This document shows positions 6,377 through 12,133 of a stretch of DNA of 12,133 nucleotides, piece by piece. The position numbers and the translations under genes are program-made. Source of the stretch: an uncultured Collinsella sp. (GTDB taxonomy: Bacteria; Actinomycetota; Coriobacteriia; Coriobacteriales; Coriobacteriaceae); NCBI GenBank assembly GCA_900547835.1, contig URIJ01000048.1:1-12133 (forward strand), in the 5' to 3' direction. The notes beneath the pieces were generated by a model. That model saw only the letters and a list, made by a program, of their open reading frames with translations. It was not told the DNA's origin and did not search any database. The number at the start of each line of letters is the position of its first letter. Position 1 is the stretch's first letter.

Positions 6377-7420
6377 TTGTTTTCTTTGATGGATATGTTC
6401 TTCGGTAGCTATGCGGGCGATCTTGCCATCGACCTCGGCACCGCAAATACGCTTGTCTCCGTGCGCGGCAAGGGCATTGTCATTCGCGAGCCCTCTGTAG
6501 TCGCCATCGACAAGAACGACGAGCGCATCCTGGCGGTCGGTATCGAGGCAAAGCGCATGCTCGGCCGTACGCCCGGCAACATCGTGGCCGTTCGTCCCCT
6601 GAAGGACGGCGTCATCGCCGACTTCGATGTTACCGAGGCCATGCTTCGCTACTTTATCGACAAGGCGTCCGAGAAGCGCTATCCGTGGACCCCGCGTCCG
6701 CGCGTTGTCGTCTGCGTTCCCTCCGGCGTCACGTCGGTCGAGAAGCGTGCTGTCTTTGAGGCCACGATCCAGGCTGGCGCTCGCCAGGCCTACCTGATCG
6801 AGGAGCCCATGGCTGCCGCTATCGGCGCCGATCTGCCCGTCGAGGAACCCACCGGCTCCATGGTCATCGACATCGGCGGCGGTACCACCGAGGTTGCCGT
6901 TATTGCTATGGGCGGCATCGTCGTCTCGCAGTCCATCCGTATTGCCGGCGACGAGTTCGATCAGGCCATCCTCACGCACGTTCGTGATGCCTACAACCTG
7001 GCCATCGGCGAGCGTACGGCAGAGGACATCAAGATCAAGGTCGGCTCCGCCGTGCCGCTCAAGGATGAGCTCGACGTCGAGGTCAACGGCCGCGACGTGA
7101 TCACCGGTCTGCCCAAGACCGTGCGCATCGAGAGCGAGGAGATTCGTCGCGCACTCAACAAGCCGCTCGACGAGATGGCCAAGGCCGTCAAGGACGCACT
7201 CGACGCTACGCCGCCCGATCTTGCCTCGGACCTTATGTACTACGGCATTTTGCTGACTGGTGGCGGCGCGCTGCTGCGCGGTCTCGACGTGCGCCTGCGC
7301 GATGAGACCGGTGTTTCGGTCAACGTCAGTCCTACGGCGCTCGATAACGTCGTTAACGGCTGCGCCCGCGTGCTCGAGGCCAATGCGTTTGATGGCGGCT
7401 TCGTCCAGACCAATGCTTAA
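6377..7420 (+). CDS. mreB: Rod shape-determining protein MreB, actin-like
   Basis: 347 aa, the usual MreB length. The actin-fold ATPase motifs are all present: phosphate 1 DLGTANT (19-25), the EEPMAAAIG segment (142-150) with the catalytic-side glutamate, phosphate 2 DIGGGTTE (165-172) and the adenosine motif LTGGGALLRG (293-302). MreB polymerises under the cytoplasmic membrane and guides side-wall synthesis. An amphipathic or hydrophobic N-terminal start (MFSLMDMFFG) could touch the membrane. The start is TTG 6377, five bases after AGGAG (6367-6371). ATG 6389 and ATG 6395 lack a site at proper distance. It is the first gene of the elongation operon, with mreC starting 21 bases after its stop. 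Confidence 0.98.
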   Translation: MFSLMDMFFGSYAGDLAIDLGTANTLVSVRGKGIVIREPSVVAIDKNDERILAVGIEAKRMLGRTPGNIVAVRPLKDGVIADFDVTEAMLRYFIDKASEKRYPWTPRPRVVVCVPSGVTSVEKRAVFEATIQAGARQAYLIEEPMAAAIGADLPVEEPTGSMVIDIGGGTTEVAVIAMGGIVVSQSIRIAGDEFDQAILTHVRDAYNLAIGERTAEDIKIKVGSAVPLKDELDVEVNGRDVITGLPKTVRIESEEIRRALNKPLDEMAKAVKDALDATPPDLASDLMYYGILLTGGGALLRGLDVRLRDETGVSVNVSPTALDNVVNGCARVLEANAFDGGFVQTNA

Positions 7421-7441
7421 TTTCCAAAAGGTGGATTCCAT

Positions 7442-8440
7442 TTGGCACGATCTTCGGGTTTCTCCACAAATCTGAATACCAAGCGACAATCAACGGGTAT
7501 GCGCCCGTTGATTGTTTTCAGCCTGATTTCGGTGTTGCTGCTCACGTTTTACATCCGCGAGGGCGAGGCAGGACCGATTCATGCCGTGCGCTCGGGCGTG
7601 ACGACGATTACCTCGCCGGTGCGCTTTGTGGGCTCGGCTGTGGCGGCTCCCTTCAATGCGATCGGCAACGTGTTCTCTAACCTTACGGCGTCGCAGGACA
7701 CGCTTGACGAGCTTAAGAAGCAAAACGAGGAACTGACCTCTAAGGTTGCCGAGCTCTCCGAGGCTCAAAAGACCGCCGAGCGACTGGAGGGGCTGGTCGG
7801 CCTGCAGTCGACCTACAACCTCAAATCAACCGCAGCTCGTATCGTCGGCGCTTCGGGCGATGCCTGGACCTCGACCGTCACCATCGATAAGGGTTCTGCC
7901 GACGGTCTTACCATCAACATGCCTGTGACGAGTTCTGCCGGTGTCATAGGCCAGATTATCGAGGTCTCGGCCAAGACGTCCACCGTGCGCCTGATTGGCG
8001 ATGAGAACTCGGGCGTGTCCGCTATGGTGCAGGACACGCGCGCCCAGGGCATGCTGCAGGGTCAGGCTGACGGCACGCTGCGTCTTGAGTACGTGAGCGT
8101 CGACTCCGACGTTAAGGTTGGCGACATCATCGTGACCTCGGGCATTGGCGGTGTGTTCCCCAAGGGTCTACCGCTCGGCACCGTCTCGTCTGTTGAGAAA
8201 TCGGCTAACGACGTGTACTACACCATTGTGGTGCGCGCCCAGACGACGGCCGAGAACAACGAGGAAGTGCTGGTCATTACCTCGCTGACCGACGAACAGT
8301 CGGCCTCGGATGAGGACGTGAACACGGCCAACAGCACGCCGCAGGGAACGTCGCGCGATGCTGCGACCAAGACGAAGGACGAGAGCCCGGATGACAGTTC
8401 CGACACGTCCGAGACGACCGATTCCGGCTCGAGCGAATAG
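7442..8440 (+). CDS. mreC: Cell shape-determining protein MreC
   Basis: 332 aa. A short basic cytoplasmic N-terminus is followed by one membrane helix (about 23-40), an external coiled coil (about 84-122, with a LxxLKKQxxEL heptad pattern) and the MreC beta domain (about 125-283; SGDAWTSTVTIDKGS, SSAGVIGQIIEV and TSGIGGVFPKGLPLG are typical). MreC links MreB and MreD to RodA-PBP2 and is thought to activate PBP2. The last 47 residues or so (286-332) are a Ser/Thr/Asp/Glu-rich tail with no expected fold, outside the membrane. The start is TTG 7442, six bases after the ribosome site AAAAGGTGGA (7426-7435). mreD follows 11 bases after the TAG stop. Confidence 0.96.
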   Translation: MARSSGFSTNLNTKRQSTGMRPLIVFSLISVLLLTFYIREGEAGPIHAVRSGVTTITSPVRFVGSAVAAPFNAIGNVFSNLTASQDTLDELKKQNEELTSKVAELSEAQKTAERLEGLVGLQSTYNLKSTAARIVGASGDAWTSTVTIDKGSADGLTINMPVTSSAGVIGQIIEVSAKTSTVRLIGDENSGVSAMVQDTRAQGMLQGQADGTLRLEYVSVDSDVKVGDIIVTSGIGGVFPKGLPLGTVSSVEKSANDVYYTIVVRAQTTAENNEEVLVITSLTDEQSASDEDVNTANSTPQGTSRDAATKTKDESPDDSSDTSETTDSGSSE

Positions 8441-8444
8441 GGGG
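8439..8444 (+). promoter_or_regulatory. Ribosome binding site that fixes the mreD start
   Basis: AGGGGG begins inside the mreC TAG stop. It is only one base from ATG 8446 but seven bases from the in-frame ATG 8452, so the second ATG is the better start and mreD loses two residues. Confidence 0.65.
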
Positions 8445-8451
8445 CATGTCC

Positions 8452-9018
8452 ATGGATCTACACGAGCAGGGGATGAGCTCCCGCACGTTTGTAATCGCCG
8501 CCATTGTGTGCGTGCTGCTGCAGGCAGGCCTGGCACCGCAGATCTCCATTGCGGGCGGTCGCGTCAACTTCATGATTATCCTGGTGTGCCTAAGCGTGTT
8601 CTCGGGCGACCCGACCCGTGCCGTCGTGTGCGGTTTTTGCAGCGGCTTGTTCTATGACCTTTCCGCTGCCGTGCCGGTGGGCGTTATGTCGCTCCTGCTG
8701 ACCGTGGGTTCTTTTGCCCTGGTGCACAGCGCCGTCGGTCAGACGGGCGGTACCCCGAGTGCGCGCGGCGTCACTGTGGGCGCTTTTGCGCTCGTCATTA
8801 ATGTGATCTACAGCATCATCTTGCTGTTTATGGGTTTGGAGACGAGCTTTGTCGTGGCGATCTTCGGCCATGCGCTGCCGTCCTCGATCCTGACGGGTCT
8901 GGTTGCCATTCCGTTTTTGATGTCCGGCGTCGTGCCGCAGTCCGGTTATGGATTCTCCGCACGTGGCGGACGCCAGACGGGCATGCGCTTTAAGCCCAAG
9001 ACCCGCAAGCTCAAATAG
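8452..9018 (+). CDS. mreD: Rod shape-determining membrane protein MreD
   Basis: 188 aa from ATG 8452. This is a small polytopic membrane protein with about five to six hydrophobic segments (about 11-31, 38-52, 57-72, 76-94, 108-128, 132-160) and a basic cytoplasmic C-terminus (RGGRQTGMRFKPKTRKLK). Length, the GFCSGLFYDL segment after the second helix and its place between mreC and the PBP2 gene identify it, since MreD sequence conservation is low. MreD works with MreC to hold the elongation complex in the membrane. An alternative start at ATG 8446 would add two residues but sits too close to the ribosome site. Its TAG stop is part of the ribosome site of the next gene. Confidence 0.93.
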   Translation: MDLHEQGMSSRTFVIAAIVCVLLQAGLAPQISIAGGRVNFMIILVCLSVFSGDPTRAVVCGFCSGLFYDLSAAVPVGVMSLLLTVGSFALVHSAVGQTGGTPSARGVTVGAFALVINVIYSIILLFMGLETSFVVAIFGHALPSSILTGLVAIPFLMSGVVPQSGYGFSARGGRQTGMRFKPKTRKLK

Positions 9019-9031
9019 GGGAGGCCCGTAG

Positions 9032-11101
9032 ATGTCTTCCCAGTTGACGGTTATTATCGCCGGTATCGTGCTGGTTGTGGCCATCGTGGTCGCGCTGGTC
9101 ATCATGCGTCGCGGCGATTCCCGTTTTACCTACGATACGCAGCATGGAACGGCCCCGCGCGCCACCGAGGGCGAGGGCAATACCGCGGCGACCGCCTTTA
9201 AGGGCCGCTTCTCCATCCTCACCACGGGTGTGGGCGCGATGTTTGCGGCGCTTGCCGTCAAGCTGTGGGGCATGCAGATGGTCTCGTCGGACTATTACGA
9301 GAAGCAGGCCAATAGTAATCAGACTCGCACCGTTACCACACCCGCTGTGCGCGGCCGCATCCTCGACCGCAATGGCGTGGCACTTGTCCAGAACCGTCCC
9401 TCACTTGCTGTCGTGGCCTACCGCGACCTTGCCGAGGATGAGGTTCTGGTTCGCCATCTTGCCAACGTGCTTGGAATGCCTTACGTGGCGGTCCTTCGCA
9501 ATATTCAGGACAATACAGAGGGCGCTCAGAGCCTGCATACCATCGCGACGGACGTCCGTCGCTCCACGGTTGCCTATATTCAGGAGCACGCCGGCGAGTT
9601 CCCGGGCGTCAAGATTGCCGAGCGTACCGAGCGCCAGTATCCATACGGCGAGACGGCATGCCATATCTTAGGCTATACCGGCACCATTACCTCCGAGCAG
9701 CTCGAGGCCCAGAATAAGAAAACCTCTGGCGATGATGATGCTTCTGCTGGCAAGATTACGTACCAGTCGGGCGATATCGTGGGCCAGGCGGGCGTTGAGA
9801 GCTACTACGAAAACCTGCTGCAGGGTATTCGTGGCGAGCAGACCGTCAAGGTCGATGCCTCGGGCAATGTGACCGGTCAGGCCGGCGCCGTGCCCGCGAA
9901 GGCCGGCTCCGACATTAAGCTCACGCTCGACCTTAAGATCCAACAGGCCTGTGAGACGGCGCTGGCGAGCGCCATCGAGCTTGCCAAGACCACTGGCTAC
10001 AGCAATGCCGGCAACGGCGCTGTGGTGTGTCTCGATCCCAACAATGGCGAGATCCTGGGCATGGCGAGCCAGCCCAAGTTCGATCCGTCCGTCTTTATCG
10101 GCGGCGTCTCAAATGACGTGTGGACCGAGCTCAATGATGACAAGGGTTCGCACCCGCTGCTCAACCGCGCCATTAGCGGACAGTACATGTCGGCCTCGAC
10201 CATCAAGCCGCTCTCGGCACTGGCCGGTCTTGAGTTTGGAACCTACACTTCAACGCAGACAACCAACTGCACGGGCTATTGGACGGGCTTGGGCAAGGCT
10301 TGGGGCAAGCGCTGCTGGTTGACGTCTGGACACGGCACCATGACGCTGCAGTCGGGTATTGCCAACTCGTGCGACCCCGTCTTCTACGATATGGGCAAGG
10401 CGTTCTTTTATGACGAGCAACATTCCGAGGGCCTGCAGGAGGTCTTTCGTCGCTGGGGCCTAGGCAAGACCTGCGGTATCGATCTGCCGAGTGAGGGCGC
10501 GGGCCGTATTCCCGATGCCGAGTGGAAAGAGTCGTACTTTACCGACGCCTCTGCCGAGGACCGCAAGTGGAATGCCGGCGATATGACCAACATTGCCATC
10601 GGCCAGGGCGACATCCTGGTGACGCCTCTGCAGATGGCATGCGCCTACATGGGCCTCGCCAACGGCGGTAAGCAGTACGTGCCTCACGTGTTTTTGTCTG
10701 CCGTGTCGCGTGATGGCGACGGCGATGCCTATAAGTACAACGGCAAAGGCAAGAAGAAGCGCCTGGAGGCCAAGATCAACAGCGATTCGGATTTGGCTCT
10801 TGTTCGCAACGGCATGCACGACGTGATTTACACGGCATCGACGTCCCTGGCGGCTCACTTTGGCACCCTGACGCCGCAGGTATACGGCAAGTCGGGCACG
10901 GGCGAGAAAAGTGGCGAGGACGAATACGCGTGGTTCTGCGCCTATGCACCGGCCGATGATCCCAAGTATGTCATCGCTACCGTCCTGGAGCAGGGCGGCG
11001 GTGGCTCAGATACCGCGATGCATGTCGTGCGCGACGTGCTCGGCGTGATTTATGACGAGCCCGATACCTCTTCGGCCTCGGGCGATTCTTCGGTTCGATA
11101 G
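9032..11101 (+). CDS. mrdA: Penicillin-binding protein 2, class B transpeptidase
   Basis: 689 aa. It cross-links side-wall peptidoglycan outside the membrane as the partner of RodA. The pedestal region begins with RGRILDRNG (108-116). The transpeptidase domain shows the acyl-enzyme motif STIK (Ser389, Lys392), the second motif SCD (446-448) and the third motif KSGT (620-623), plus GQGDILVTPLQMA before it. Two hydrophobic helices precede the pedestal (about 5-25 and 61-84) where E. coli PBP2 has one. Arg26-Arg27 follows the first, so the linker between them should be cytoplasmic and the extreme N-terminus external. Residues 228-241 form a polar Lys/Ser/Asp/Ala-rich insert with codons ending more often in T or A than nearby. 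AGGGGAGG seven bases before ATG 9032 fixes the start. SCD rather than SxN is known in PBP2 proteins. An FtsI-like septal role is less likely given the rodA/mre context. Confidence 0.95.
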   Translation: MSSQLTVIIAGIVLVVAIVVALVIMRRGDSRFTYDTQHGTAPRATEGEGNTAATAFKGRFSILTTGVGAMFAALAVKLWGMQMVSSDYYEKQANSNQTRTVTTPAVRGRILDRNGVALVQNRPSLAVVAYRDLAEDEVLVRHLANVLGMPYVAVLRNIQDNTEGAQSLHTIATDVRRSTVAYIQEHAGEFPGVKIAERTERQYPYGETACHILGYTGTITSEQLEAQNKKTSGDDDASAGKITYQSGDIVGQAGVESYYENLLQGIRGEQTVKVDASGNVTGQAGAVPAKAGSDIKLTLDLKIQQACETALASAIELAKTTGYSNAGNGAVVCLDPNNGEILGMASQPKFDPSVFIGGVSNDVWTELNDDKGSHPLLNRAISGQYMSASTIKPLSALAGLEFGTYTSTQTTNCTGYWTGLGKAWGKRCWLTSGHGTMTLQSGIANSCDPVFYDMGKAFFYDEQHSEGLQEVFRRWGLGKTCGIDLPSEGAGRIPDAEWKESYFTDASAEDRKWNAGDMTNIAIGQGDILVTPLQMACAYMGLANGGKQYVPHVFLSAVSRDGDGDAYKYNGKGKKKRLEAKINSDSDLALVRNGMHDVIYTASTSLAAHFGTLTPQVYGKSGTGEKSGEDEYAWFCAYAPADDPKYVIATVLEQGGGGSDTAMHVVRDVLGVIYDEPDTSSASGDSSVR

Positions 11102-11110
11102 GAGGTTGCG

Positions 11111-12133
11111 ATGGATTTTTCTCCGGCGGATCTGTTCCGTTCAACCAAGACCGGCTCTCGCAGCAGCCTGGACCGCGTCAACAAGCAACTTTCGGCCTCG
11201 CGCGGCACGTTTCGCCAAAAGGTGCATATCGGTGTGCTCGTGGCTACAGTGGCGCTCGTCGCCTACGGTGCCATCATTATCTGGTCGGCTTCGCAGTTTA
11301 AGGCCGATGCTTCGTTCTCACGTCATCTTCTGGGAATTGGCATCGGGGCGGTGCTGGCGGTGCTGGTCTGGCGTACCGACCTGCGCGGTATTTCCAATTT
11401 CTCGACAGCGTTGCTCGTCATCGACCTGATCGTTATCTTCTCACCCAAGATTCCGGGTCTGTCCTATACAGGCGGTCTGGGCATGACGGGCTGGATCAAG
11501 ATTCCCGGTATCGGCTTGACATTCCAGCCGGTTGAGCTTGCCAAGCTCATCACCATCTTCTTTATCGCCACGCTTGGCTCGCAGTATAACGGCCGCATCG
11601 ATACCGTTCGCGACTACGTTAAGCTCTGCGGCATGCTGTCCATCCCGTTTTTGGCCGTCGTCGCCATGGGCGACCTGGGCTCGGGCCTGGTCGTGCTGGT
11701 CTCGGGCGCCATCGTCATCTGCATGAGCGGTGCACGCCGCGAATGGGTGCTGTCGACCCTGGCCCTGCTCGTGGGCCTGGTGGCCCTCGTCCTGGCGCTC
11801 GATTCGGTCTTTGATTCGTTGCTCGGCCACGATGTGCTCATCAAGCAGTATCAGATGAACCGCCTGACGGTCTTTATCGACCCCGATAATGCCGATTCGG
11901 ACGATGCCTACAACCTGCAGCAGTCGTTGATCGCGGTCGGCTCGGGTGGCTTCTTTGGTAAGGGTTTGGGCCATGCGACGCAGTCGGCCGGCGGCTTTCT
12001 GCCTGAGTTCCACACCGACTTTGTCTTCGCCTTCCTATCCGAGACCTTTGGCTTTTGCGGTTCCTTTTTGCTGCTGTGCTTGTACGTGCTGCTGATCTTT
12101 TCGACGATTCGCGTCGCCTTTAAGTGCGAGTCG
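11111..12133 (+). CDS. rodA: Peptidoglycan glycosyltransferase RodA (SEDS family), 3' end outside window
   Basis: 341 residues are present and the gene runs past the end. SEDS proteins polymerise lipid II into glycan strands. RodA does so for the side wall with PBP2. Many hydrophobic helices start at about residue 40. The family landmark LPEFHTDFVFAFLSE (297-311) contains Asp303, which by alignment with E. coli and B. subtilis RodA is the catalytic aspartate. The region WIKIPGIGLTFQPVELAK (128-145) matches the SEDS QPSE motif except that Ser is Val. About 38 basic, serine-rich cytoplasmic residues precede the first helix, longer than in most RodA proteins. AGGAGG (11100-11105), sharing AG with the upstream TAG stop, lies five bases before ATG 11111. 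FtsW is the alternative, but the mre/mrdA context favours RodA. Confidence 0.94.
   Translation, partial: MDFSPADLFRSTKTGSRSSLDRVNKQLSASRGTFRQKVHIGVLVATVALVAYGAIIIWSASQFKADASFSRHLLGIGIGAVLAVLVWRTDLRGISNFSTALLVIDLIVIFSPKIPGLSYTGGLGMTGWIKIPGIGLTFQPVELAKLITIFFIATLGSQYNGRIDTVRDYVKLCGMLSIPFLAVVAMGDLGSGLVVLVSGAIVICMSGARREWVLSTLALLVGLVALVLALDSVFDSLLGHDVLIKQYQMNRLTVFIDPDNADSDDAYNLQQSLIAVGSGGFFGKGLGHATQSAGGFLPEFHTDFVFAFLSETFGFCGSFLLLCLYVLLIFSTIRVAFKCES

Noticed and set aside
6365..7489. A 374-codon minus-strand frame opposite mreB
   Set aside because: mreB is unmistakable on the plus strand, and the reverse product has no recognisable domain.

Overview
The window is about 60% GC by eye, with dense genes that all read on the + strand, short intergenic gaps, GTG/TTG starts and strong G/C third-position bias. 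The content and protein style (a complete mreB-mreC-mreD-mrdA-rodA cell-elongation cluster in a high-GC Gram-positive) fit a rod-shaped member of the Actinomycetota. My best guess is the Coriobacteriia, close to Collinsella. That placement is inference from recognition, not from a search.

Layout. Positions 1-137 are an AT-rich stretch without a recognisable gene. Next come a sigma-70-type promoter, a tRNA-Arg(CCG) gene with encoded CCA (179-255) and a hairpin-plus-T-run terminator (267-300). A large P-type cation ATPase of the CtpE/MgtA-like class follows (332-3049), carrying an unusual lysine/arginine-rich C-terminal tail. A block of three genes comes next: a double-zinc-ribbon, single-pass membrane protein of unknown function (3153-4295), a cytoplasmic cyclophilin (4403-4945), and a TPR-repeat single-pass membrane protein (4957-6261) translationally close-coupled to the cyclophilin. 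A 115-base gap then holds a 14-bp hairpin, a pair of direct GCTAGTA repeats and a probable promoter. After it come mreB (6377-7420), mreC (7442-8440), mreD (8452-9018), the class B penicillin-binding protein PBP2/mrdA (9032-11101) and rodA (11111 to the window end, incomplete).

How they work together. MreB filaments, with MreC and MreD, position the RodA glycosyltransferase and the PBP2 transpeptidase that build side-wall peptidoglycan. The three downstream junctions in this operon fuse the UAG stop of one gene to the Shine-Dalgarno sequence of the next, which suggests strong translational coupling in fixed order. The zinc-ribbon and TPR proteins just upstream share one architecture: a cytoplasmic N-terminal interaction domain, a basic juxtamembrane stretch, one membrane helix and an external C-terminal domain. 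They are the best candidates here for undescribed envelope factors, but a link to the elongation machinery rests only on position. I saw no mobile element, CRISPR array, toxin-antitoxin pair or obvious defence system. Most of the window is ordinary conserved housekeeping sequence.
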